This document shows positions 36,201 to 47,614 of a DNA stretch of 64,000 nucleotides, piece after piece. Positions within the stretch are counted from its first letter, which is position 1. Each line of letters starts with the position of its first letter. The stretch is from assembly GCA_037039685.1 (NCBI GenBank), contig JAWNGF010000001.1, positions 7,936,001-8,000,000 on the forward strand, written 5' to 3'. The notes beneath the pieces are model-generated. The model had not been told where the DNA came from. It was given only the letters and a program-made list of their open reading frames with translations, and made no database searches. The stretch is from Ceratobasidium sp. AG-K. Its lineage: Eukaryota; Basidiomycota; Agaricomycetes; Cantharellales; Ceratobasidiaceae. The position numbers and the translations under genes are program-made.

Positions 36201-36695
36201 CGCTGGCTGAGCCTGACCATATGCAGGGGTTGGGCCAGGACCAGGTTGCCCGTAATATTGCTGAGGCTGCCCCTGAGGCTGCTCAATGCCCGGCGTGAAT
36301 AGCGCTGGACCAGGACCAGCAGGAATCGATGGATCAGCGTAACCTTGTGGCTGAATAGGTGGCAGGTCCGCTGCACCAGAATATGCTTGCGATTGCCCAG
36401 CTGCATATTGACGGCGCTTGGTATGGGTGGTTGGAGGAGCTTGAGATTGAGGAGGGATGTCTTCTGGAGGTGGCTGAGCGCCGTCGAAAGGAGGCTCCCA
36501 TTGCGTATGCCCAGTAGCGGGTTCTATAAAAGAAGGATAAGTAATTGGAGAAATTGGTCGCGTCATACTGACGAATGTAGAGTGGCCGTTGATAGGTTTC
36601 GTCCCTAAAACCAAACTTATCAGACCGTGATGATTTTATTCATCTATCGACGCGTACCACTGGGATATCCAGCCTGGAGGGAGTTGGTCTGCCAT
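33270..36695 (-). CDS. SEC24: SEC24 COPII cargo adaptor with N-terminal WW domain, copy B (intact)
   Basis: Starts [12 protein letters not shown], spliced to [11 protein letters not shown] and [13 protein letters not shown] (WW domain), then a linker rich in PxxYGQ ([17 protein letters not shown]). The SEC24 core follows: zinc ribbon [15 protein letters not shown]...CCMCSM, trunk [31 protein letters not shown], and gelsolin-like [20 protein letters not shown]. It ends [12 protein letters not shown]. No frame break seen, so this copy probably supplies the main function. Its start lies 128 bases from the divergent bHLH gene. Intron positions largely match copy A, supporting recent common descent. 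Confidence 0.94.
33270..36695 (-). repeat. inverted SEC24 duplication, right arm
   Basis: Paralogous to 26690-30217, opposite orientation. The flanking intergenic sequence does not look duplicated by eye, so the copied unit appears limited to the gene. Confidence 0.8.
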
Positions 36696-36823
36696 TGTGG
36701 ATGAGGGGGTCAAATGCAGACGTGTCCTAGCTCTGCTTGAGTAATCCGAGCGTAATCCCCCCATCACGTGGCTCCGGGGTCAAATCGAAATCTATTCGGG
36801 ACACCTTCTTTCGCCCCCCCTCG

Positions 36824-39050
36824 ATGGACATGGTGAATTCAACAGAGATGGCCCAACCTCCAGACGAAATACCGGGCTTGAACCTCGACTTTTCCAATTT
36901 CGACCTGTCTCAATTTGTATCGGCAGATGCCAATGTTGCACCCACCGCCGACATGCACATGCATCCGATTTCTGGCCCTCATTCAACACATACATCGCCC
37001 ATGCTCAACCCTATCCAAGATCATTCTCAGGGTCATCGTGTTGCCCAGATGGCTACTAACTCTGAGATTGCACGCCTTCAGTATAGTCTTGACCAGCAGC
37101 GACGGATGAATGAGCTCAACCAACTTCAAAATCGGATCCTTCAACAACAGGTAGAGATAAATATTCGCGTCCCGAAACCTCAAACTAACCAACGACTTGT
37201 ACTAGCTCGAAATCATGGGCTGCACGCCGCCTTCTCACCTGCCGGTCGGGTATCCGGGCCTAATGACACCTGGTACCGTCATTAAGGCCGCATTATGTAC
37301 CCCAGCTGACCATATATAGTTTCAAGTACCGAGTTACGACCTATGGCATACGACTCGAATACATTAACATCAGCCCTAGGCAACAATGTAGTGAGCTTCT
37401 CCCTCGGACACCGGAATATGCATCTCAAAGTTTTACAGGACTTGTACCACTCCTTGCTATCCCCTGCCATGACACCCCATATGGCCAGTTCGACCTCGCA
37501 CCCTTCACCCTTCCCACAAACCCACGGCACCCCACACTTTCTTTCCCCGCTGACATCTCCGGCCCTCACACCGTCCCCAAACACCTTCGACTCGTTCCGC
37601 CAAGCGCCTATGTCAGCGATTCCTTCGCCAGCTCAAATGTCATTCCCGCCACTTCCCTCGCCCTCATTCGGGCCATCAGGCACAAACTCCAGACCCAAAC
37701 GTAGTGCAACTACCGAGGTGGATTCCGCCCGCAAGCGAGCCTCCCCGATCGTCAAACCGACACCTCCGTCCAAAATGACCACGAAGCGGACACCCCGCAT
37801 GCGTCCACGTGGGGATAGCATCGCTCAATCTCGTGCTTCCCCTCTCCCCAGTCCTCGACCTTCCGCAAGTATCGATCCAACCGGAGATGTCCCGGTCTCA
37901 ACGCCATCCCCGGTTGACCTTTCAACGACCACGTTCTCGATGCCTCCGCCTGTGGTCCCTATATCGCGCACCTCTCCCAGCCAGGAGCTAGATACTGTTA
38001 TGGAACACGTACCGAGTGCGGACGGAACGCCAGTCGTTAGTGCGTGTGCAAGTCCTTCGCTACCTCCCGTTGCAGCAGCCACTCCGGCCTCGCTCATGAA
38101 TCTCGGTCGACTTGCCACCCAGCCAACCGGACTTAAACACGGGAACAGGGTTGCAAAGGATAGTGTGGAGGGTACGGATAGCGCCGACTCGTCTCAATCT
38201 GCAGTAGCTAGTCCATCCAAAGCTACGGTCAGCAAAAAGGACAAGACGAAAGAGGTTGAGCAGGTGAAAGCCGCACCCAAGAGTAAGGCTTCCGTTGCCA
38301 AATCCAACTCTGGTGTTCGACAAAGTCCCGCCATTCTGCCTGCCATAAGCCCCGCTATTAAGCCGAACATGCCATCAAGTACGTTAACAGGTATCTCTAA
38401 TCTCGTCCGTCACTCAACTATGCATTTTGATAGGTTTCACCGCGGAAGCCATTGCGCATTTATCGACCAAGTCCAATTACCAGAATACTCTTGAAGGGCG
38501 TGCCGTCGCTCTTGGCATCACGTCTTCGAGTAGCGGATCTTCCTACCCACCAGACGGGCGCAAGACCTCTCATAAAGCAGCAGAACAGAAGCGACGCGAC
38601 TCGCTAAAAGCGGGCTTTGACGACCTGCGCTTACTCTTACCACCCATTGCACTTTCAGCCTGCGCCGAGCTTGATCCAGGCGCTGCGCCTCCTCGTGGAC
38701 CCCCACGCAATGTTCCTGGTGGTGAAGATAACCCTAACCGCGCCGTAAGCAAACTTGCGTTACTTAGGTTTTCGAATGAGTGGATCGTCAAGCTTGGTAG
38801 GCGGGTCGAGCGTCGTGATCAGGCCATTGAAGACCTTAAAAAGGAGATCCAGATGTTGAGAGAAAAGCTGGGCCCTGATGCAGACCTGCCAGACGGGTTC
38901 AACTTGGACGCAAACCTGGATAAGATCGAAGAGGAGAGTGAGGAGGGTAAATCAATCCGAGCGGCCTCTCGGCCTACTGAGAAAATCAAAATCCAGAAGC
39001 CCGGGGCAATAGCAGAGCAGGAGGAAGAGGACGGGGAAGATGGCGACTAG
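36824..39050 (+). CDS. bHLH transcription factor
   Basis: Start at the first in-frame ATG, 36824 (MDMVNSTEMAQPPDEIPGLN). The N-terminal half is Pro/Ser/Thr-rich, with a Gln-rich helix (LDQQRRMNELNQLQNRILQQ). The C-terminal bHLH basic region KTSHKAAEQKRRDSLKAGF has the H-E-R spacing of factors that bind E-boxes of the CACGTG type. The loop is long (about 30 residues, Gly/Pro-rich), then helix 2 (NRAVSKLALLRFSNEWIVKL) runs into a coiled coil (DQAIEDLKKEIQMLREKL). The acidic C-terminus ends EDGEDGD. A 51-base in-frame segment at 37389-37439 (GTAGTG...TTACAG) may be an intron or retained exon sequence. Target genes unknown. Confidence 0.85.
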
Positions 39051-39390
39051 ACTTGTGGCGCATCTCCATTATTGATGCAATTATTTAAAAGCTGTTCGTT
39101 TGGCTGGCTATCGACACCTTCGTGCTTGGGTTATATAGAGCAGTGCATATATTGATTAACTTGAGTATATATTTCTTTGAAGTGTAATTATGTGCCGGAA
39201 TACACGTGAAAACATGATTGGTTTGACTTTGCCGAGAGGAACTTATTTTCGTCATGGCACATTTGCTTACCAATCGGTATGGCCCACATGGCACACGACG
39301 TGCCTATCAAGAGACTTGCCGCCTCCTTGCCGCATATAAACTTTGTTTGCCTCTCAGGTCTCCCAGAAACATCCTCGACCCAGAAAAATC
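39051..39390. other. intergenic: bHLH downstream region and promoter of the small membrane protein
   Basis: About 340 bases, AT-rich in the middle. No gene seen. Confidence 0.5.
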
Positions 39391-40186
39391 ATGTCCGCCC
39401 CGGTCGCTCGTCACCCTCTGTGCGTCACGATTAAGGTCTATTTTAGACTCGAGTTATACTAACTCTACACCACATAGTTCGGTTGTATTTCTCCTACACA
39501 TTGCTATTGAGGCACCATTTGCGCTTCAGGTGGGCGATTGATGCTGTATGACTGGCCCGATGAACTAAACTTACGGCTGCTTGTTTTCGTAGGGAATATG
39601 GGCGGGTCATAGTCTGCCATTCATTCAACTCACCAACACGACACTTGTCCTTCTGAAGGTAAGGGCGAACCCCGTTCGCTGAGACTTCGACGCAGTCTTA
39701 CCGCATGTTACTCGTTCTTAGATGTACTCCGCACTTTTGTTAGCATCGTGCCTCGCATCGCTGCTCTGCTTCAACCTGCCCGGTGAGCCGGTTACTCTGA
39801 TTTCGTTTTATACATTCGATTGACGTGGCCCCCGCAGAATTCTTGCCGGGCAAACGGGCGTTCGCTATCCAATTGCTCGTCTACCATACTATTGCGGCTA
39901 CTGTGTTATTCCAGAGCCCTCGTTTCGTCCCGCACTCGTTTGGTCCATTGGCTGAATCGTAAGACCAGTATACTATTTGATCCCAAGTGCTCCGTTGACT
40001 GACCAATCCTCTCAGATTATCTATCACGCCTGAAAAGATCTGGGGTGCAATTCACGGACTCGTGAGTCTGGGCGTTGGCATGTGGTGGCAGGTGAGTTGC
40101 TCCTTCGTCATTATAATTCGTGGCCTGATTGGATATTTCGTTTCCAGTTCACACTTGGTTATGCCAAGCTAGTGAAGCAAGCATAG
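39391..40186 (+). CDS. small four-helix membrane protein, unknown
   Basis: Six introns are removed to give about 157 residues. It starts MSAPVARHPLSVVFLLHIAI, then LQGIWAGHSLPFIQLTNTTL, LKMYSALLLASCLASLLCFN, AFAIQLLVYHTIAATVLFQ, and IWGAIHGLVSLGVGMWWQFT, ending AKLVKQA. Every junction keeps frame, so the gene is well supported. It has about four hydrophobic helices and no cysteine-rich or catalytic motif. Not recognised; an organelle or ER membrane protein is likely. Converges with ATP10 with only 68 bases between stops. Confidence 0.7.
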
Positions 40187-40254
40187 GTTTATCGAGGAGT
40201 AGAGTAAGGGGACAAGGAATGGCGAATATCTGTAACTGTATGGCAGTGTGTATA

Positions 40255-41411
40255 TTATGCGCTTGGTGTCTCGAGGCTAGACTTTTCAGTCATTTTTGAA
40301 GAAGCCCGTCGCTCCAGTAAAACCCGAGTGCAGTTTTCGAGGGCTTCTGATTCTTCTGGGCGTGCAAAGCCACAGCCCGCCCAACGGACTTTGAGATTTT
40401 CGTCTATAAGGTAGGTGTACCCAATGTGCTTGTTTTCCATACCTAACGTAACCCAAGTTGGCCGGTCCAGTTGCTGGATGTCAAAGCAAGTACTCACCAA
40501 GTGGGACACGAAGATACTCTAGATTTTGACTAGATAATATGTATGTTGGATGGAGCTCAGGAGGAACCGTTCCTCGAAGGGATGACAGGAAAAAGGAGAT
40601 AAGAAAGGATTTGAGTAGATTTTCTTGGAGATTGATCTGGAGTGAGGTATGTAGGGAACGCGGACCAAGGTACCAAAAATGAGCTTACCTGCATGTACTG
40701 AAAATTTTTGTCCCTGTGGTGACTCTTCAGCGTTGATTCGACAAATGATTTCGCGTGAAGCTCTGATATCTTGGTTGAAAGTACTGAGAGTAGAGTTATG
40801 CGACCTGCGCAAGCAGTTGTGGTGTGCACAGTAGTCCGATTTTCCAATGTAACGCCGGTTATGTCGGGAAAGTACAGTGCTTTCTATAATAGAGATCAGT
40901 GTTTTGTCGGAACCTTACATTCACCATACTCACGTCTTCACGGATAAGTACCCGGGGGGCAATCCACATCTTTCCCCCATGATGCCTGAGTTTGTGGAAG
41001 TCATGGAAATAGCCTCGAGCCACTTGCTTGACACTGTACGTGAGATTAGTTTACCAGGTTTGTTACGTTGAGATGGCCAACTCACAGGTGCCGTCGCTTC
41101 TCTATATGCTTTTCTCGATCAAGCAGTTCTTCTCGTGTATCTGCCCAGCTTTTAGGTAACGAAGATGGAACCTCTTTTACGCCCAAGGGGCGAGATAGGA
41201 ATTCAAGAGGAGCGCCTGTATCAGGTGGATTTTCGGTAGTTTCGTTAGATTTAGCATCGGATGATTTACTGGTATTTTGTGAATTTGACGAAGTTGTCGG
41301 ACTAGTAGAATTTCTCAGCGTGACCGTAGTTCTAAGTAGTCGGTGTTGAGATTGAAGTACAGCCCGAGCATACATAAGATTCGGTTGGGTACGCCAGACA
41401 AATGACAGCAT
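40255..41411 (-). CDS. ATP10: mitochondrial ATP synthase assembly factor ATP10
   Basis: N-terminus MLSFVWRTQPNLMYARAVLQ is a likely mitochondrial presequence. Then come RPLGVKEVPSSLPKSWADTR, YFPDITGVTLEN, and the family hallmarks INLQENLLKSFLISFFLSSL, VPPELHPTYI and MENKHIGYTYLIDENLKVRW followed by AGCG. ATP10 is an inner-membrane factor needed to assemble the Fo sector (subunit 6) of ATP synthase. The exons join in frame, for example MQ|INLQEN and PLG|MENK. It shares a 227-base promoter with histone H2A. Confidence 0.92.
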
Positions 41412-41638
41412 AATTTCTGTCTTGGAAGAAGGGTGCTGTCAGGTCCATTTAATCACGTGATGAAGAAGGTTGTTTGTTGTTGTGGCTTGACTAGACGCGC
41501 TGGACTATAAAGACTCCAGGCGCCCACCACGTCCACCACATCCTCTTTCTCTCAACCACCATCCGCACTCCTCTTTCTTTGGAGACGACCCTCGTGTCAT
41601 TCACACCGACCTAACCGAAACTCTTTTTTCGAACCAAC

Positions 41639-42281
41639 ATGTCTGGTGCGTATTTTCATAAAATTAATCTATACCGCTGGTTCAATGTAACTGACTAAAT
41701 ACAGGCAAGGGTGGAAAATCTGGTGCCAAGGGTGGAAAAGCCGGCTCCACAGATGCGAAGACTCAATCTCGCTCGTCTAAGGCTGGCCTTCAGTTCCCGG
41801 TCGGGCGTATCCATAGGATGTTGAAGAAGGGCAACTATGCCCAGCGTGTTGGAGCTGGCGCCCCTGGTATGTCTATTTGTCGAATAGATTTGCTCGATAT
41901 CCGGCTCACACTTTCGCTAGTTTACCTCGCGGCTGTCCTCGAGTATCTCGCAGCTGAAATTCTCGAGTTGGCTGGTAATGCTGCTCGCGGTAAGTGAATT
42001 CAGACATGACAAATGATATTTACTCATGGTGATTGGTAGATAATAAGAAGGCTCGTATTGTGCCCCGTCACTTGCAACTTGCCATCAAGAACGATGAGGA
42101 GTGAGTGCAATTAGTTGATAAAAATTACATTGGCTGACAGTATGCTAGGTTGAACAAACTTCTTGGGCACGTCATTATTAGCCAGGGTGGTGTCGTACCC
42201 TACATTCCTCCCGAGCTCTTGCCCAACAAGACCTCCAAGCCCGGCAAGAAGGATGCTCCTGGCCAATCTCAAGATCTCTAG
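41639..42281 (+). CDS. H2A: core histone H2A
   Basis: Starts [20 protein letters not shown]. The histone fold [60 protein letters not shown] is canonical H2A, not H2A.Z. The tail ends GQSQDL, an SQ-acidic-hydrophobic motif of the kind phosphorylated by ATM/ATR after DNA damage, as in fungal H2A and animal H2A.X. The gene is split by several short introns, the first after MSG. No H2B lies beside it; its divergent partner is ATP10. Confidence 0.97.
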
Positions 42282-42444
42282 TTGGAGTGCTGCTTCTGAC
42301 ACGCTTTGGATGTACTTTTACTGTGTTTATGCTATAGTATAGATCTGTTTCATTAACCAACGTACTGTTGAGTCCAACCAAACATTGCTGGAAAGCGTAA
42401 CGATAGCAAAGACATCAATAAATAAGGCAATGTAGTGGAAAAGT

Positions 42445-43425
42445 TTACGCGCGCAAACCAAGTCCATTGGGAGCCGAGTTTCTGTATTGATCCATCTCTT
42501 GCTCAAGTTGCTGCAACTGTTGCAACTGTTGGACCTTCTGCAAACGCTTTGGTCCCTTCTTGACCAGACGTTTTTGCTTAGGTGGTGGATGCGACGGGAC
42601 ATTGCGCTGGGTGGATTGATGTTGAGCTGGAGGTCTCCTAATGGGCGTGAAAGGACCGCGCTGCGATGATACTCGATCGAGAAGCGACGCTGGAGGCCTG
42701 GTAAAGACATGTCAGTGGCCAATTGAATTCCAGGCGACTATCGGTAGTATCCAACTCACTGCGGTGGTTGCGCAACGCGGTCAATAAGGGACTTGTGCGG
42801 TGGGGGGTTGCCTTGTCCAGAATTCGTTCGTTGCATGTTGGGAGGTCCGGGGGTACGAGCTTTGGGGTTGATTCCTATCTGCTCGACTCGGATCGGTTCC
42901 TCTTTGAGAGCGATGAATATGACTTCACCAAAAGCTAAGTGGACCAAACTCACTCCCGTCGATGACCTTCCCATTATATAGTTCCACGGCTTTCGCGGCA
43001 TGTGCCGGGTCAAGAAAACTAGCAACCGCCGCCAACTTGGTTATGCCTCGAGAGTCGCAAATAACAAACGCGTATATTACGGGTCCAATGGTTTCCGTAA
43101 GTAGTTGCTAGTAGCGCAGGAAATCAAGTAAGAGAATAGGACCGTGTCTAAACTGACTCACATTTATATCTACGTCATCGACATCCACAGGCAAATGCGA
43201 AATGTATATCTTAGATCCTTCTTGTTGAGGGAGCCTTGCGTAGCCACCACCGAGGTTGACAAGCTCGCTTTCGTTCAACAGAGGTGGCCGTGAACGTTGG
43301 TAAGAGTATCTCCATGCTGGGGCAACCCGCGATGCAGGACCCCCAAGTAGTTTGTTGCGGCTTGAGTAAGAACGATAGTCCGAGTGAGGGCGTCCAGCGC
43401 TTGCGCGACGAGTTGGGCCGCTCAT
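42445..43425 (-). CDS. ALY/REF-type mRNA export factor (RRM)
   Basis: Starts MSGPTRRASAGRPHSDYRSY, Arg/Ser-rich. The RRM is built from two exons: SKIYISHLPVDVDDVDIN joined to QLLTETIGPVIYAFVICDSR, then AAVASFLDPAHAAKAVELYN and GKVIDG. The C-terminus has repeated xSLxDRV segments (KSLIDRV, ASLLDRV), then KRLVKKGPKRLQK, and ends with LEQEMDQYR, like the short C-terminal helix of ALYREF/Yra1 that binds the helicase UAP56/Sub2. It would load export receptors onto spliced mRNA in the nucleus. The RNP1 strand is weakly conserved, so another small RRM factor is possible. Confidence 0.75.
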
Positions 43426-43681
43426 TATATTGTGATTGAACAATATAAGTGTACTTGATAAAGGTGTGAAATCCTCCGCAGTCCTTGTCAAATCCTAAAG
43501 GTTCCGTGAGTCCAGATTAATCTCAAGTACCGTGGTGGGGATGGGGTTGATACTGCGAAGACTGGGCGTCTAAACGGGGCTAATCAGGGCACGTGATTGT
43601 GAGGGAAACAGCCAAAAAAAAAACAGACGCTGCCGGCCTGCTCATATAGACCGAGGGCTCCCCAGAGGTCGCTTTGCTTCG

Positions 43682-45097
43682 ATGATAACACCTCCTTTGC
43701 TTCCTGTGGCACCATCATGGTATCCAGGTCATATGCGGAGATTTTTTACGCAGCTCCCAGAGCTCCTTGCTCGCACTCATGTCGTCCTCGAAGCCCGAGA
43801 CTCGAGACTACCTTTGACTTCCATCAACCCCGAGTTCGAGGCTGCACTTCAACGTTGGAGACAAAGTCGCTCAAACGGCCAATCTGGGATGTGTGAGCGT
43901 ATCGTTGTTTATACGAAACGAGACCTTGTACCAAAATGGGGAGAGGAGGTATGTTATGCTCCAAGGTGGTTATTTAATAACTAACGCTAAAATGTACCAG
44001 CCGTTGAAGAAGGCACTTTTAAAGCATTTCAATCATCGCATCCATTTTACAGCTGAAGGCGAGCCTCGTACCATACGTCGTCTACACTCGGATATAGTAT
44101 GTCCGTGAAGAAAATATGGTACATGATGCACGCACTTATTTTTCGGTAGCCTTGGTAAAGAAACGGGCAGATCAACAATCTTCTTATAACGTCCTAGTCA
44201 TTGGGATGCCCAACGTCGGAAAGTCAACCTTGCTAAATGCGTTACGTTGGGTAGACGTAGAAGGAGGTACGTTCTCTGCCTGTTTGTCATGCTCTTTGAT
44301 TCGAACAACTCGATCCAGCCGCCAAGGCTCTCAGAACATCCCCACTCCCCGGATTGACCAGAACTACATCTACTCCCTTAAAACTGAACACCAACCCGCT
44401 TATATACTCGGTCGACACCCCTGGAGTAATGGTGCCTTTTCTGGGGCGAGGAGAGACTGGGAAAGAGCGGGCCATGCGATTAGCCCTAGCTGGTGTGTTC
44501 TATTACTCTACCCAGATTGATAATTGACCGGTTGATTCCACTCAGCTGGAATCAAGGAATCTTTGTTTGACACAGGAAGCATGTGTTCCTATCTGCTATA
44601 TCATCTTTACTCGTTGAACCCTCAAGGTAGGGCACGTCTCCCTGCCTATAGACCGGTTGTAATTGACCACTGCGCGTTAAGCACCCGCATATATGACTGT
44701 TCTTCCCCAGAATTCACCCCCACCATCAAACGTGGAAGAGTTTCTTTTACAATTAGCTCGCCGACTAGGTGCTGTACAAAAAGGTGGATGGCCAGACACT
44801 GAGCGTGCGGAGCGTTGGTTCATTCACTGGTGGAGAAATGGGGGCGCAGCCTCGGCACCTAGTCCGCTTGGGTGGGGGTTGGACTTTGCGTTTGCAAGGG
44901 AACCCAGTGATGGGACGCAGCCGCCTACTGAGCATAAAATTGAAACCCTAATGGCGGATGCAGTCGATACCTATGTTGCATCCCTGCATGCCGAAGATGG
45001 TACAGACCGGGTGAGTAAAAGGCAGGAGAAAAAGGCGGCATTCGAGGCCAAGGTCAAGGCACGAGTGGAGAGACGAGTGTCTAGTGCTCAATCATAG
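43682..45097 (+). CDS. MTG1: mitochondrial ribosome-assembly GTPase MTG1
   Basis: Starts MITPPLLPVAPSWYPGHMRR. It is a circularly permuted GTPase: the G4 motif VVYTKRDLVP comes first, then the G1 P-loop GMPNVGKST, and later G3 DTPG in YSVDTPGVMVPFLGRGETGK. This order is typical of the YlqF/MTG1 family that matures the large mitochondrial ribosomal subunit. The C-terminal RWFIHWWRNGG segment is reached after an intron (GTTGTA...TTCCCCAG) joining PAYRP to NSPPPSNVEEFL. Divergent from the ALY/REF gene (256 bases). Confidence 0.9.
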
Positions 45098-45276
45098 ATT
45101 CACATTTTACCAATTATGCGCACTCTTGTTTCTGTCATCATTGGTTCTGTTTGCTTACACATTAGTGTGTTCAAAGGAAGATGTCGTGCATAGTCTCATA
45201 ATTTTACAACGCAGCGAGGGTGCATGGATTGCGACTCTGAAGAAATGAAAACATGCAAGGGAGAGAAAGCGTGGGC

Positions 45277-45874
45277 TTATGCAACCAACGAGACTACTCC
45301 CCCGGCCTCCTTGATCTTCGCCCTAAAAAGTGGTCAGCCGATATATCTTGATCATTCATAAACTACACTTACTCTGCCTTTGCGGAGACGAATCGGGCTT
45401 TTACAATAAAGGGGAGCTTGGGAAGTCTACACACCGCGCATTTAGTCGAGTTGACATCAAATCAACCAGTCTAACTCACTGTCCCTTGCCCAACACCTTC
45501 GCATAGCCGTGTTGCAAAACGTCAATGACGGGGACAACATTGGAATCCTCCTTGAGGTCTTTCTTCTCCTCGACGGGGACGAGCGACCAGAGCTTGTCCA
45601 GGTTGATGGTTGGTCGCCAGTACTGGTTCCGGGTAAGGTGGAAGTGCCTCATACCAACTTTACCGAAGTAACCAGGATGGTACTTATCAAAGTTAGTACT
45701 GCGAGAAACATAAGTACTTTAGATTATTGTGTTGATAGGCTCTACCCACCGGTGGTGGTGCTGACCACCAGCGAGACCGCGACCACCCGGGTGTTTGCGG
45801 TGCTTGCCTACACGACCGTGACCGGCCGAGACGTGGCCACGGTGCTTGCGAGTCTTGGAGAGGCGGGTAGGCAT
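45277..45874 (-). CDS. RPL28: ribosomal protein uL15 (L27a/L28)
   Basis: Starts [20 protein letters not shown], then [20 protein letters not shown]. After an intron it reads [35 protein letters not shown] and [13 protein letters not shown], ending [14 protein letters not shown]. This is the cytosolic large-subunit protein uL15. A CGCAG acceptor-like site lies just before the ATG, so a leader intron is likely; ribosomal protein genes often have one. Confidence 0.96.
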
Positions 45875-46647
45875 TTCTGCGATGCCGAATACAACTCGTT
45901 AGCTTGTACTCTAACTGAACTCATCTGGAAGCACAATCCATCCACGCCCTCCGAGTCCATCCAAGCCTCAATGATTCATCCACCGCTCTCCAACCACGAT
46001 TTAGCCCTTCGACATGGCCAATACATCTTTCCACATCGCTCCTAGCGTATTTTTGACGAGCATAACTGACGTACCGTGAGGAGGGGTTGTCGAGTCGCCT
46101 TGAGGAGTGCCGTTGGTATACGAATCTGATCCCGGCGCTACATCCGACCCAATGCCACTCTGTGCCGTAGTTGCCTGATTGGTAATTCAGGGATGGAATC
46201 TCAGGTGACCAAAGTTTACTGGCCACAATTCTTTTCCTGCACAACCACCAACGGTGAGCGGCCTGTCTTCATTTGACTCGTTTCCATGATGTTCCAATTA
46301 TTTATTGTCTACGAAAGTCGTGTCGCAACGACGCAATGTGTACAATCTATTCCTGAATTTCGTGGTTGAAATAGGCTGTTGTCTCGGTGACTGACGCGTT
46401 TCTTGCCTCCAGGTGTTGTTATTGGGACTTCCTTTGCTAGACGAGTTTTTGGAATCGTTTGGATTTCTAATAGGTGAGCAAATATCTTCTTTTACGACTC
46501 GCATGATTAGACTTCACACTTTATATCTGTCAATCCTCTGAACATCCCGAATGGGGTGCAGAAGAGAATCGTGTTTATATATATGACTCTCGAGTACATT
46601 CGACGCGCTCCGAACTATCACTGATGCCTTGAATTTAGCTTACTACC
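45875..46647. promoter_or_regulatory. divergent promoter region of RPL28 and RPB11
   Basis: About 770 bases, unusually long for this window. It contains a minus-strand stretch (46001-46174) that reads like coding sequence, with a possible CAATCAG acceptor at its start and no clear first exon. It could be a leader exon of RPL28 or an unannotated small gene. Confidence 0.35.
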
Positions 46648-47227
46648 ATGAATGCACCTAATCGATTCGAGATGTTTACCCTTGCGGATGGGGAGCGACT
46701 GTAAGTCCGAGCCTTCATTCTTTTCCGAATACGTTTCTTAACGAGAGCTTTAGAATCGAGGTCATAGAGGATACAAAGATCCCCAATGCAGCGACGGTCA
46801 AAATAGTCAAGCAGGATCATACTTTGGCAAATATGCTTCGCTCGTCAGTATATGTTTTCTAGTTCTCTCTCTTAAACTAAGCGTGCGGGCGCCTACTCAT
46901 TGCGCCCGCACGAACAGCCAATTGCTTGCCAACGACGCAGTCATTTTTGCCGGTTACAAGGTGCCCCACCCTTTGGAACCCTATTTTATTATCAAAATTC
47001 AAACCAACGGAGCCTTTACACCCTCGCAAGTGCTCCTTGACGCATGCAACACGTTAATCCGCATGATTAGCGACATCAAGACCCAGTTTACGACCAAGTT
47101 TGATCTACGGGCAGCTTTGGAAGCCGATGGAAATGATGACATGGCCGGTCCTTATGGTTCTAATGCTCGATTTGGCGGGTACGGCGGGGATGCAGCCCGA
47201 CCAGGCAATGATTACATGGACATGTAG
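46648..47227 (+). CDS. RPB11: RNA polymerase II subunit RPB11
   Basis: Starts MNAPNRFEMFTLADGERLIE. The RPB11/RpoA-like dimerisation fold is clear: VKIVKQDHTLANMLRSQLLA, VIFAGYKVPHPLEPYFIIKI, FTPSQVLLDACNTLIRMISD, then the C-terminal helix TQFTTKFDLRAAL. It pairs with RPB3 in polymerase II. A short Gly/Tyr-rich C-terminal extension (about 30 residues, ending DYMDM) goes beyond the yeast length. Two introns, the first after GER(L), the second inside LRS. Confidence 0.95.
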
Positions 47228-47614
47228 GGTTTCTCCAACTTGGAGGCTCATGTATTAGTAGAATCCCGCTGTTATCCCATAGTTTTCTAATCCGGCTATG
47301 GCAGACAGAATACCGAAAGTCGATTGTTACACACCCGTGAGGCTGTTCAATGTAGATTGAATTGCTTGCTATCCAACCCTGTAAACGTAGATTTCAGAAA
47401 CACACCCCGAATCATCCGGTAACGAGGAAAAGTCGGGATTTGTCCTCCGAACGCACGATAAGAAGGTCTTGGACAACGACACCCGGGGCTTTGATATTGG
47501 GGCACGTGTTGCATCATCCACGCAATGGTTACATCAGTCCAGGTACCCCAGCCAACCTCGACCACCACACCCCGAACGTTTGCCGCGCGGACTGAAGACG
47601 GCCTCAACTAGATT
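47228..47614. other. intergenic: RPB11 downstream region and promoter of the sensor-like gene
   Basis: About 390 bases. Open frames on both strands have no domain and no splice support. Confidence 0.45.

Noticed and set aside
45509..46045. 178-codon plus-strand open frame
   Set aside because: Antisense to RPL28 exons and its upstream region; the minus-strand frame gives a complete ribosomal protein.
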